DNA from: CAZZGX01 sp964653715 | GTDB lineage: Bacteria > Patescibacteriota > Minisyncoccia > Ryanbacterales > GWA2-47-10b | DNA: 14,695 nucleotides | Reading direction: 5' to 3' | Assembly: GCA_964653715.1 (NCBI GenBank) | Contig: CAZZGX010000033.1 | Coordinates: 1-14,695 of the forward strand | In this document: positions 1-6,794 of the stretch, in pieces | How positions within the stretch are numbered: position 1 is the first letter of the stretch | How the letters are laid out: every line of letters starts with the position of its first letter | Program-made: the position numbers and the translations under genes | The notes under the pieces: generated by a model | Database searches by the model: none | The model's input: only the letters and a program-made list of their open reading frames with translations | Told to the model about the DNA's origin: nothing

Positions 1-769
1 CATTTCCATAAGGATGCAAGTAATACACCTCTTTAATTTTATTTTTCAGAATTTCTTGAGAGCAAAGAATACACGGAGGAATGAGAATATAAAGTTTTAT
101 TTTGCTCAAATTAACACCTTTGGATTGGGCTTTCTTGATAATAATATGCTCGGCGTGTATATCTTTGCTCTCAACATTGTCCGATTCCGCGATAATTTTT
201 CCTTGCGAAGTAATAAGCGCGGAAATCTTTCCAATAGACGCTTTGCTGTGGTCAGCGAGAAAATACAGGCGGCGGATAATCGGATTTTTGATTTTAGAAT
301 AATCACGCTGTGCGAGTATTTGCTTGGCAAGAAAACTCGTGCTGGAGCGGCGCACATCTTTTTCAAGAAAAACTACTTTAATATTTGGAAATTTATCGTT
401 AATCAAGTGCGCGCGATATTTTCGGTACTTCATCGTTTCTTTCAAGAAAACATAATTTCGTGGCTTGATAATTTCCAAATATTTTTCGTAGTGAGACGGC
501 TTATCCAAAATCAAAACGAAATCGACAAATCCAAGTGCCGCGACAATTTCAGCACGACGCTTCTCACTTACAATAGGCCTGTTAAATCCCTTACGAATCC
601 TAACTGTTTTGTCTGCTTGAACTATGACAACGAGAGGTCGCCCAACTTCGCTACACTTTTGCAGATAACGGAGGTGGCCTACATGAAACAAATCAAAAAC
701 GCCACCAACGAGCGTGGCTGTATGTGGCTTGAGCGTCTTTTTGAGTTTCGTGGGGGTAGTAATTTTCAT
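1..769 (-). CDS. Cytidylyltransferase-like / CMP-dCMP deaminase-like fusion protein (3' partial)
   Basis: The reverse strand is open from an ATG at 769-767 to the left edge (256 codons seen, no stop). An in-frame TGA lies immediately upstream, so this start is firm. Residues about 17-145 match the HxGH nucleotidyltransferase fold: GGVFDLFHVGHLRYL (22-36) resembles the signature of CTP-dependent transferases such as TagD and the RfaE C-terminal domain, followed by RPIVSEKRRAEIV (64-76) and RSSTSFL (141-147), the usual place of the second conserved motif. Residues about 165-256 look like a cytidine/deoxycytidylate deaminase: HAE (205-207) supplies a zinc ligand and the catalytic Glu, and PPCILC (231-236) supplies the two Cys ligands. 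Substrates cannot be read from sequence. A role in nucleotide salvage or activation of a CMP-linked compound is inference. The gene lies 66 nt downstream of tRNA-Leu on the same strand and may be co-transcribed with it. The missing C-terminus is only the window edge. Confidence 0.85.
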   Translation of the reverse strand, partial: MKITTPTKLKKTLKPHTATLVGGVFDLFHVGHLRYLQKCSEVGRPLVVIVQADKTVRIRKGFNRPIVSEKRRAEIVAALGFVDFVLILDKPSHYEKYLEIIKPRNYVFLKETMKYRKYRAHLINDKFPNIKVVFLEKDVRRSSTSFLAKQILAQRDYSKIKNPIIRRLYFLADHSKASIGKISALITSQGKIIAESDNVESKDIHAEHIIIKKAQSKGVNLSKIKLYILIPPCILCSQEILKNKIKEVYYLHPYGN

Positions 770-835
770 TCATTATTTAGATTTAAAAAATTTTCTTCCC
801 CCAAAATTAAAATATGGTTCGAGCCGATGTTTTTA

Positions 836-919
836 TGCCGCGGGTGGGAGTCGAACCCACACGACCTTGCGATCATTGGATTTTGAGTCCAACGCGTCTG
901 CCAGTTCCGCCACCGCGGC
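836..919 (-). tRNA. tRNA-Leu (anticodon CAA)
   Basis: Read on the minus strand this is an 84-nt class II tRNA. The acceptor stem GCCGCGG/CCGCGGC is perfect, with discriminator A at 836. The anticodon stem TTGGA/TCCAA closes the loop CTCAAAA, giving anticodon CAA. A long variable arm, a GTGGG/CCCAC T-stem and a TTCGACTC-type T-loop follow. CCA is not encoded (the next bases read TAA), so the nucleotidyltransferase must add it. A broken copy of its 5' part lies about 230 nt upstream on the same strand. Confidence 0.95.
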
Positions 920-1087
920 AAGTTGTTCATTTCAAGGAGTCTAGATATCTTCTTCCTACACCGCTTTTCAGAAATTTTTCTCTTTGTCGCGCTTCTTGAT
1001 AATCCTTACATTTTTCCGAAAGTATAGTCTCAAAAGGCGCGTACGGTATAGATCATGCTAACTATACTCTAGCATTTTTTACCAACC

Positions 1088-1168
1088 TGGATTTTGAGCT
1101 TGCCCGCCTTTGGCGGGTCCTGCGCGGTCGCCGGAGGCGACCAAGTCTGCCAGTTCCGCCACCGCGGC
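1088..1168 (-). pseudogene. tRNA-Leu-like fragment interrupted by a double-hairpin element
   Basis: On the minus strand, 1168-1145 is identical over 24 nt to the 5' end of the intact tRNA-Leu (acceptor strand, D-arm up to GCAGAC). The sequence then departs into a GC-rich block and resumes at 1098-1088 with 11 nt identical to the anticodon loop and 3' anticodon stem (CTCAAAATCCA). No T-arm or 3' acceptor strand follows. It therefore cannot fold as a tRNA and is either a decayed copy or a decoy made by partial duplication. A leftward ORF across it (1291-1079) contains VAELADL, a typical mistranslation of tRNA-Leu. Confidence 0.75.
1099..1145. repeat. Compact double-hairpin element with complementary ends
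   Basis: Two perfect hairpins stand in tandem: CCCGCC-TTT-GGCGGG (1103-1117) and GGTCGCC-GGA-GGCGACC (1126-1142). The outer tetranucleotides CTTG (1099-1102) and CAAG (1142-1145) are complementary, so the whole 47-nt unit could close on itself. It sits between the two tRNA-Leu-derived pieces. The first hairpin resembles small palindromes I associate with CPR genomes; whether it is repeated elsewhere in this genome cannot be seen here. Confidence 0.65.
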
Positions 1169-1190
1169 CTTCGGGTATGGTAGCATTCCA

Positions 1191-1219
1191 TTGTGAATTT
1201 TCAAAGATTTCGCTACGCT
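1191..1219 (+). promoter_or_regulatory. Putative parB promoter (leaderless type)
   Basis: TTGTGA (1191-1196) and TACGCT (1214-1219) are separated by 17 nt; the -10 box ends 7 nt before the parB ATG at 1227. The -35 matches the consensus at 4 of 6 positions and the -10 at only 3. Taken alone this is weak. It is listed because the same spacing to the ATG recurs at dprA, the coiled-coil gene and ftsH, and because no Shine-Dalgarno precedes the ATG. Confidence 0.35.
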
Positions 1220-1226
1220 GAAACAT

Positions 1227-2114
1227 ATGCACGATGAGCCTCGTACAAAAGAAAGTGTTTTCTGGATTCCGGTCGAGATGATCAAGCCCAATCCCTACCA
1301 GCCACGAACTGAATTCGATGAGGCTTCGCTCAAGGGGCTCGCCGAATCGATTCGCCAGTACGGTATTTTGCAGCCGCTCGTCGTCACGCGTCTTGAGCGG
1401 TTCACCGAAGAGGGTACGTCCGTTGAATATGAGCTTGTTGCGGGGGAACGACGCTACCGCGCTGCGCGCATGATTGGGCTTCCCGAAGTTCCGGTCATCA
1501 TTCGCAAAGAAGAGCCCGCGCGGGTGCGGCTTGAGTTGGCACTTGTTGAGAATGTCCAGCGCCAGGATTTAAATCCGATCGAACGCGCGACCGCGTACAA
1601 ACGGCTACTCGACGAATTTGGGATGGATCAGCGAGAACTCTCCACGCGGATTGGCAAATCCCGCGAGACCATTTCAAATACAATCCGGATCTTGCTACTG
1701 CCCGAGGATATGCGAAGTGCCGTGGCCGCGGGTTCCATCACCGAAGGGCATACTCGGCCACTTCTTATGCTTTCCGATCGCGTGGAGGACCAACGCCAAC
1801 TTTTTGAAGATATCAAGCTCCACAAAATGTCAGTACGGGAAGCGGAACGGATTTCCCGACGGATCGCTCGAGACCGCGCGCGCAAAGTCGAGGATTTGCC
1901 GTCAGATGAAACGCGCGCCGTTGAAGAAAAGCTTGAGCAGGCGCTCGGCACGCGCGTTGTGATTCAAAAAGAAGCCCGAGGCCGCGGTAAAATCTCTATT
2001 GAATTTTTTTCGGATGAGGAGCTCCACGGCATTACCGCAAAACTCATGCAAAGGCTCGAGAGCGAGCTTGCCGCGACAACTCGCGACACAGAGGAGCCAC
2101 CATTTACGGTTTGA
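1227..2114 (+). CDS. parB: ParB/Spo0J chromosome-partitioning CTPase
   Basis: The 295-residue protein has the full ParB layout. The N-terminal CTP-binding ParB/Srx domain spans about 10-115, with the C-motif region ESIRQYGILQPL (40-51), the arginine-rich box GERRYRAA (73-80) and ENVQRQDLNPIE (108-119). A helix-turn-helix for parS recognition follows (about 134-155, QRELSTRIGKSRETISNTIR), then a linker and a C-terminal dimerisation region (about 230-280). Family members load as CTP-dependent clamps at parS and recruit ParA and SMC to segregate origins. The ATG at 1227 is the first in frame; no Shine-Dalgarno is visible. No parA is adjacent: upstream genes are on the other strand and the downstream neighbour is convergent, overlapping its 3' end by 11 nt. 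No full parS palindrome is seen in the window. Confidence 0.95.
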   Translation: MHDEPRTKESVFWIPVEMIKPNPYQPRTEFDEASLKGLAESIRQYGILQPLVVTRLERFTEEGTSVEYELVAGERRYRAARMIGLPEVPVIIRKEEPARVRLELALVENVQRQDLNPIERATAYKRLLDEFGMDQRELSTRIGKSRETISNTIRILLLPEDMRSAVAAGSITEGHTRPLLMLSDRVEDQRQLFEDIKLHKMSVREAERISRRIARDRARKVEDLPSDETRAVEEKLEQALGTRVVIQKEARGRGKISIEFFSDEELHGITAKLMQRLESELAATTRDTEEPPFTV

Positions 2115-3819
2115 AAGAGACGTGTATTTCACGCACACCTTTGACGCGCTTCAGGCGCGTCAGAAGTTTTTCAAGGTCATAATTTTTGGCAACCCGAAAC
2201 TGCAGAGTGATAAAGGGCTTTGCAATATTCTCAACGTCCGACTCAGTTTTTGTAATATTGATGTGCTCACGTGCGAGCACCAGTGTTATATCTTTTAAGA
2301 GTCCGACCCGATTTTCACGAGTAATCTCGAGTATTACGTCTTTTTCTTTCGGTTTTGCATGAGTGATTTTGCGAAGCTCTACTCCTGATTTGCGGAGAGA
2401 CGAGCGAATATGATTACGGGCAAGCGAAGAACGCGCCAAATCCAGCCAGTCAGTCGATGGCTTCTTATTTTTGCTTACGAGAATTTCCACGGTGTCGCCG
2501 GATGCCAATGCGTATGAAAAAGGAACCATTTTGCCGTTGACCTTTGCTCCCGCCATATGGTTGCCCACTTCTGAATGGATATGATAGGCAAAATCCACAG
2601 GAGTGGAACCTTCGGGAAGATCGATCACTTCTCCCTTCGGAGTGAGGACGAAAATACGGTCCTTGAAAAAATCGATTTTTAGCGCTTCCATAAATTCTTC
2701 CCCCGATTCTTCCTGAAATTCTTTCTGCCACTCCTGTAGTTTTTTCACCCAGCCGATTTTTTTCTCGTTTGCGAGCACTCCCTTTTTAGGCTTACCCGCC
2801 TCTTCCCATACCCAATGCGCGGCGATTCCAAACTCTGCCTCTTCGTGCATCTCATGTGTTCGAATTTGAAATTCCGTTATGCGGTCGTCGATACAAAATA
2901 CCGTGGTGTGCAACGAGCGGTAGCCGTTGGGCTTGGGGAGTGAAATATAATCTTTGATCCGTCCCGGCATCGGTTTCCAGAGAGCGTGTATAATCCCAAG
3001 TGCTTGGTAGCATTCTTCGATGGAGCCTATGATGATGCGAAGAGCTGCTAAGTCTGTAATCCGATCGAGATCAAGGTTTTGGCGAAGCAGTTTTTTCCAG
3101 AGACTGTAGTAATGCTTTGCGCGAAAATCGATTTGAAAGGTTGTGATCCCGCCCACGCGGAGTTCGCGCTCGACTATAGGAGTGATTTTTTTTAAATATT
3201 CTTGTCGTTCAGGGAGAAGTTCCCTGACTTCTTTGACGACCCAGTCGTACTCTTCCGGATAGGCGATGGGGAATGCAAGATCTTCAAGCTCTCCTTTGAG
3301 CTCTCCCATCCCGAGTCGATAGGCAAGTGGCGCGTAGAGCTCCAATGTTTCCTGGGCGATTCGTTTTTGTTTTTCAGGATTGAGCGCAGAGATTGTCTGC
3401 ATATTATGGAGGCGGTCGGCAAGTTTTACCAAAACGACGCGGACATCTTCAGCTACCGCCAAAAACATTTTGCGGGTTGATTCAACCGTTCGCTCAAATC
3501 CTTGATAGCGAACGCGGTCGAGTTTAGTAAGGGCTTCGACAAGAAATGTTGTTTCTTTGCCGACCTCGCCCACGAGCGTTTCTTTAGGCATCTTGGTGTC
3601 CTCTAAAACATCGTGGAGAAGGGCCGCGGCCACCGTTGAAGCGTCAAGCTTCATCTCAATTATCTTTTTTGCGACAGCAATCGGGTGGGTGATGTACGGA
3701 TCACCCGATTCGCGGATTTGTCCCGCGTGGGACTCGTCGGCTATATGAAACGCGCGCTCAATGAGTTTTTGATCTTTGCTCGAGTACGCGGAAAGAGATT
3801 GTTTGAATTCTTCCCACAT
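2104..3819 (-). CDS. rel: RSH-type (p)ppGpp synthetase/hydrolase, short form
   Basis: This 571-residue protein makes and degrades the alarmone (p)ppGpp. The hydrolase HD domain is intact: H45, H69-D70 in LLHDVLEDT, and D135 in KLADRLHNM. The synthetase domain (about 225-340) carries PMPGRIKDYISLPKPNGYRSLHT in pieces at 283-305; the R-x-K-D form (287-290) is that of bifunctional Rel/SpoT enzymes rather than the E-x-D-D of monofunctional RelA. A TGS domain follows (about 387-450) and an ACT domain closes the protein (about 493-571). The helical and conserved-cysteine/zinc-finger segments found in typical 700-750-residue enzymes are missing: only about 40 residues join TGS to ACT. It starts 6 nt after the topA stop and is the last gene of the dprA-topA-rel operon. 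Its 3' end overlaps parB on the opposite strand. Confidence 0.95.
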   Translation of the reverse strand: MWEEFKQSLSAYSSKDQKLIERAFHIADESHAGQIRESGDPYITHPIAVAKKIIEMKLDASTVAAALLHDVLEDTKMPKETLVGEVGKETTFLVEALTKLDRVRYQGFERTVESTRKMFLAVAEDVRVVLVKLADRLHNMQTISALNPEKQKRIAQETLELYAPLAYRLGMGELKGELEDLAFPIAYPEEYDWVVKEVRELLPERQEYLKKITPIVERELRVGGITTFQIDFRAKHYYSLWKKLLRQNLDLDRITDLAALRIIIGSIEECYQALGIIHALWKPMPGRIKDYISLPKPNGYRSLHTTVFCIDDRITEFQIRTHEMHEEAEFGIAAHWVWEEAGKPKKGVLANEKKIGWVKKLQEWQKEFQEESGEEFMEALKIDFFKDRIFVLTPKGEVIDLPEGSTPVDFAYHIHSEVGNHMAGAKVNGKMVPFSYALASGDTVEILVSKNKKPSTDWLDLARSSLARNHIRSSLRKSGVELRKITHAKPKEKDVILEITRENRVGLLKDITLVLAREHINITKTESDVENIAKPFITLQFRVAKNYDLEKLLTRLKRVKGVREIHVSFKP

Positions 3820-3825
3820 ATTCTT

Positions 3826-5805
3826 TTATTCTTCTTTTTTTTCTTGCCCGGGTTTTTTCCAAGTAGCGTATGAGCAGTCTGGATAGCGCGAACAGCCGTA
3901 AAAAATCCTGCGTTGGCGCGTTCGCCGCTCGACCAGATCTCCCTCGTTGCATTCGGGGCATTTTATCCCAAGAGAAGGAGGAGGAAGTGTTTTCGTGTTT
4001 TTGCATTCCGGGAACCCGGAGCAGGCGAGAAATCGTCCAAAACGACCATGCCGGATGATCAAGGGTTTAGAACACTTTTCGCAAATTTGATCCGTCTCTT
4101 CGATCATATTTTTTTTCTCAACGATCTCGTATTTTTCGGCCAAGCGTTTAGCAAATGGGTCGTAAAATTCCTTAACGACCGGAGTCCATGGCATTTTTCC
4201 TTCGGCAATAAGATCGAGCTCTGCTTCCATGTGAGCGGTAAATTCGATGTTGACGATTTCTGGAAAATGTTCGACGAGCATATCATTGACCGCGAGTCCG
4301 ATTTCAGACGGAGCAAATCGGCGATCCGGATCTTTGGTAACATACCCGCGCTCGATAATCGTAGACATGGTCGGTGCGTAGGTTGAGGGGCGCCCGATGC
4401 CAAATTTTTCAAGAGTTTTAACAAGTGTTGCTTCCGAATAGCGCGGTGGCGGCTCGGTAAAGTGTTGCTTGGGATCAATAGACGTGAGTCCAAGCAGTTC
4501 GTTTTCAAAGACTGCTGGAAGTTCTGTTTCTTCCGTTTTTGACGGCCATATTTTGAGAAAACCGTGGAATATTATCACCTGTCCTGTGGCGCGAAAGAGT
4601 CCCTTTGATCCGCGAATATCAATTGTACTAGAATCAAAAATCGCGTTTGACATTTGCGAGGCCAAAAATCGCCGCCAGATCAATTCATAGAGCTTGAGTT
4701 GGCGCGGCTCGAGATACTCTTTCAGCCTTTCGGGAGTTTTTGAAACATCGGTGGGTCGGATCGCTTCGTGGGCTTCTTGAGCACCCTTTGATTTTTTTGC
4801 GAATACGCGCGCAGTTGTTAGTGCGTATTCTTTGCCGAGATTTTTTTCGAGATATGATTTTGCCTGATGTTGAGATTCCGCCGAAAGGTTGGTCGAATCA
4901 GTCCTCATGTAGGTGATGAGTCCCACGGGACCCTCGCCTACATCCATACCTTCGTAGAGTTGTTGCGCGAGCATCATGGTTTGTTTGGCAGAAAGCCGAA
5001 GGCGCCGAGATGCTTCTTGCTGGAGGGTGCTTGTCGTAAAAGGGGCGTAGGGAGAACGCTCGAGGCGTTTTTTTTCTACGCGCATAACACGCCAAGAATC
5101 TTTTCTAAGCGTTTTTGCAGTGGAGGTAGCTTCTTCCTCGGTTTTAATGCTAAATTTTTCAAGCGGAGTACCTTCGTATTCAATGAGTAATGCCTGGAGA
5201 GGTTCTTTTTTTAAGGTTTCGAAAACGCCTTCGATAGTCCAGTACTCTTCTTTTTTGAAATTTTGCCGTTCACGCTCGCGTTCAACAATAAGACGAAGTG
5301 CTACCGACTGGACACGACCCGCTGAAAGCCCGCGCATAATCTTTTTCCAGAGAAACGGCGAAAGCTTGTATCCTACAAGCCGATCAAGGACTCGACGCGC
5401 TTGTTGCGCGTCGATCAGGTTACTGTCAAGGGCTCTTGGGTTCTTAAACGCTTCTTCAATCGCTTGCTTGGTTATCTCATGAAATACTATCCGCTTCGGA
5501 TTTTCAATCCCAAGCGTGAAAGCAAGATGCCAAGCGATCGCTTCTCCCTCGCGGTCTTCGTCTGTTGCGAGAATAATGGTATCTGATTTTTTTGCCTGCG
5601 CTCTGAGCTCCTTTACGATTTTGCTTTTTTTGCGCGGGATAATGTACTTTGGTTCAAAATCTTTTTCGGTGTCGATCCCGAGCTGTGAACTCGGAAGATC
5701 GCGAATATGCCCATAGCTTGACTGAACAATAAAATTTTTCCCCAAGAAACGCGAAATAGTTTTTGCTTTCGTAGGGGACTCGACGATAACAAGCGTCTTC
5801 GGCAT
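3826..5805 (-). CDS. topA: DNA topoisomerase I (type IA)
   Basis: The 659-residue enzyme relaxes negative supercoils through a transient 5'-phosphotyrosyl link. The TOPRIM domain is at the N-terminus (VIVESPTKAKTI, 6-17; acidic metal-binding ATDEDREGEAIAWH, 80-93). The catalytic Tyr is Y299 in GLITYMRTDST. Conserved gate-domain motifs include SAGRVQSVALRL (161-172) and KFGIGRPSTYAPT (467-479). Two C-terminal four-cysteine zinc ribbons are complete: C575, C578, C595, C601 and C616, C619, C638, C644. The E. coli enzyme is 865 residues, so this is a compact form with fewer C-terminal repeats. It begins 6 nt after the dprA stop; the bases before the ATG are A-rich with no Shine-Dalgarno, so translation probably depends on coupling to dprA. 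Confidence 0.97.
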   Translation of the reverse strand: MPKTLVIVESPTKAKTISRFLGKNFIVQSSYGHIRDLPSSQLGIDTEKDFEPKYIIPRKKSKIVKELRAQAKKSDTIILATDEDREGEAIAWHLAFTLGIENPKRIVFHEITKQAIEEAFKNPRALDSNLIDAQQARRVLDRLVGYKLSPFLWKKIMRGLSAGRVQSVALRLIVERERERQNFKKEEYWTIEGVFETLKKEPLQALLIEYEGTPLEKFSIKTEEEATSTAKTLRKDSWRVMRVEKKRLERSPYAPFTTSTLQQEASRRLRLSAKQTMMLAQQLYEGMDVGEGPVGLITYMRTDSTNLSAESQHQAKSYLEKNLGKEYALTTARVFAKKSKGAQEAHEAIRPTDVSKTPERLKEYLEPRQLKLYELIWRRFLASQMSNAIFDSSTIDIRGSKGLFRATGQVIIFHGFLKIWPSKTEETELPAVFENELLGLTSIDPKQHFTEPPPRYSEATLVKTLEKFGIGRPSTYAPTMSTIIERGYVTKDPDRRFAPSEIGLAVNDMLVEHFPEIVNIEFTAHMEAELDLIAEGKMPWTPVVKEFYDPFAKRLAEKYEIVEKKNMIEETDQICEKCSKPLIIRHGRFGRFLACSGFPECKNTKTLPPPSLGIKCPECNEGDLVERRTRQRRIFYGCSRYPDCSYATWKKPGQEKKEE

Positions 5806-5811
5806 ATTTTT

Positions 5812-6666
5812 TTACATTTTGCGATAGACTCCACCGGCATTTTTAATAGCGCCTCGGATCTCGAGCGCTGTCATTGCGGAAAGTACCGCGTGCGCGGCGA
5901 TTCCTGATCGTTTAATGATCTCATCAAGCGACAGCTCTTCACCAAGAACATTCAAGATTTCTTCTTCCTCGATGGATTCGGGCGCTATCTTTTTATGTGT
6001 GCGTTCTGGTTCAAGCCCGAGCGCCCAGAATACGTCATCAGCCGAGGTGATGGGGGCGGCTCCTTCTTTGATGAGCGCATTGGTTCCTACCGATTGTGGG
6101 TGGAAGATTGAGCCTGGAAGTGCCATCACTTCTCGTCCAAATTCAGCCGCAAAACGCGCTGTAATCAGCGCGCCGCTTTTCTCGCCAGCCTCGATGACGA
6201 TCACGATTTTGGCGATGCCCGCGACAATGCGGTTTCTTTTTGGAAATGTCCAGAGCTCAGGTTTTTGCGTATCCTCATATTCAGAAATCAGCGCCCCGCC
6301 CCCTTCAATTATTTTTTTGGCGAGCTCGATATTTTCTTTTGGATAGAGGACCGTATCATCCAGCCCCGAGCCAAGTATTGCGAGAGTAGGGGTACCCGCC
6401 TCAAGTGCCGCTCGGTGAACAATCGAATCAATGCCGAGCGCCATGCCGCTCGCAAGCACGATTCCATAACGCGCAAGCCGAATTGCAATTTCGTAAGCAG
6501 CATCTTTTCCATAAGAGGATGGATTTCGCGTGCCCACGATTGAAACAATGAGCGCGTCCGCTGGGGGAGGAGCGCCTTTTATAAAAAGCTGTACTGGTTT
6601 TGCTTTTTCAGGAACTTCTTTCAAGAGCGCTGGCCATAGGGCCGCACTATATATAGTAGAGTCCAT
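5812..6666 (-). CDS. dprA: DNA-processing protein DprA (RecA loader for incoming ssDNA)
   Basis: DprA binds single-stranded DNA and loads RecA during natural transformation. The 284-residue protein has the Rossmann-type core: SIVGTRNPSSYG (42-53), LASGMALGIDSIVHRAAL (71-88), the dinucleotide-like turn TLAILGSGLD (94-103), TFPKRNRIVAGIA (140-152) and KSGALITARFAAEFGR (163-178). A DprA-type winged helix ends the chain (about 230-284). The N-terminal SAM domain of longer homologues is absent. It is the first gene of the operon with topA and rel, an arrangement (dprA next to topA) that is common in bacteria. An inverted repeat overlaps its start, and its putative -10 box lies 7 nt from the ATG. 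Uptake machinery is not in the window, so competence itself is not shown. Confidence 0.95.
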   Translation of the reverse strand: MDSTIYSAALWPALLKEVPEKAKPVQLFIKGAPPPADALIVSIVGTRNPSSYGKDAAYEIAIRLARYGIVLASGMALGIDSIVHRAALEAGTPTLAILGSGLDDTVLYPKENIELAKKIIEGGGALISEYEDTQKPELWTFPKRNRIVAGIAKIVIVIEAGEKSGALITARFAAEFGREVMALPGSIFHPQSVGTNALIKEGAAPITSADDVFWALGLEPERTHKKIAPESIEEEEILNVLGEELSLDEIIKRSGIAAHAVLSAMTALEIRGAIKNAGGVYRKM

Positions 6667-6679
6667 ATTGGTGACTCTA
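6657..6679. repeat. Inverted repeat over the dprA start and -10 box
   Basis: TAGAGTC (6657-6663) and GACTCTA (6673-6679) form a perfect 7-bp inverted repeat with a 9-nt centre containing the dprA ATG. A 12-nt palindrome ACTATATATAGT (6646-6657) lies just inside the gene. This could be an operator or a start-codon hairpin. It may also be chance. Confidence 0.4.
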
Positions 6680-6702
6680 CTGGATGAGATTCAGAGCGTC
6701 AA
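6674..6702 (-). promoter_or_regulatory. Putative dprA-topA-rel promoter (leaderless type)
   Basis: On the minus strand, TTGACG (6702-6697), a 17-nt spacer and TAGAGT (6679-6674) precede the dprA ATG by 7 nt. The -35 matches consensus at 5 of 6 and the -10 at 4 of 6. Transcription would begin at or within a base or two of the ATG, and no Shine-Dalgarno is present. Confidence 0.5.
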
Positions 6703-6720
6703 ACATGCTCGTAAGAAAAC

Positions 6721-6748
6721 TTGACTTTTTTTGAAAATAATCTATTCT
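6721..6748 (+). promoter_or_regulatory. Putative promoter of the beta-CASP RNase gene
   Basis: TTGACT (6721-6726), a 16-nt spacer and TATTCT (6743-6748). It diverges from the dprA promoter without overlapping it and would give a leader of about 40 nt that includes the AAGGA Shine-Dalgarno at about 6782-6786. Confidence 0.5.
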
Positions 6749-6794
6749 TCTCAAAGATTCTTCGAGTACATTGTCATGTCGAAAGGAAAAACAA

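Larger units (their letters stand above)
920..1226. other. Gene-free interval between tRNA-Leu and parB
   Basis: No credible protein gene lies here. The stretch holds an inverted repeat AGTATAGT (1021-1028)/ACTATACT (1061-1068), a second nested one ATGCTA (1055-1060)/TAGCAT (1070-1075) followed by a T-run to 1080, the tRNA-Leu-like fragment (1088-1168), and the putative parB promoter (1191-1219). The nested repeat plus T-run could be a weak rightward terminator, but its A/T-rich 6-bp stem with a 9-nt loop is unconvincing. A promoter for the leftward tRNA-Leu must lie in 920-1050; I do not see a clear one. Confidence 0.6.

Noticed and set aside
14..886. Long rightward reading frame (290 codons) at the left edge
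   Set aside because: It is antisense to the well-supported transferase/deaminase gene and runs into tRNA-Leu; its translation has no motif and the leftward frame has clear catalytic signatures.
1219..1225. TGAAACA as a parS site next to parB
   Set aside because: Only half of the 16-bp parS palindrome is present, and such a 7-mer is expected by chance.
1079..1291. Leftward 70-codon frame upstream of parB
   Set aside because: It is a translation of the tRNA-Leu-like fragment and hairpins (VAELADL is a typical tRNA-Leu artefact) and runs antisense into the start of parB.
4000..4386. Rightward and leftward frames of 130-157 codons inside topA
   Set aside because: They are out-of-frame shadows of a gene with intact TOPRIM, catalytic Tyr and zinc-ribbon motifs.
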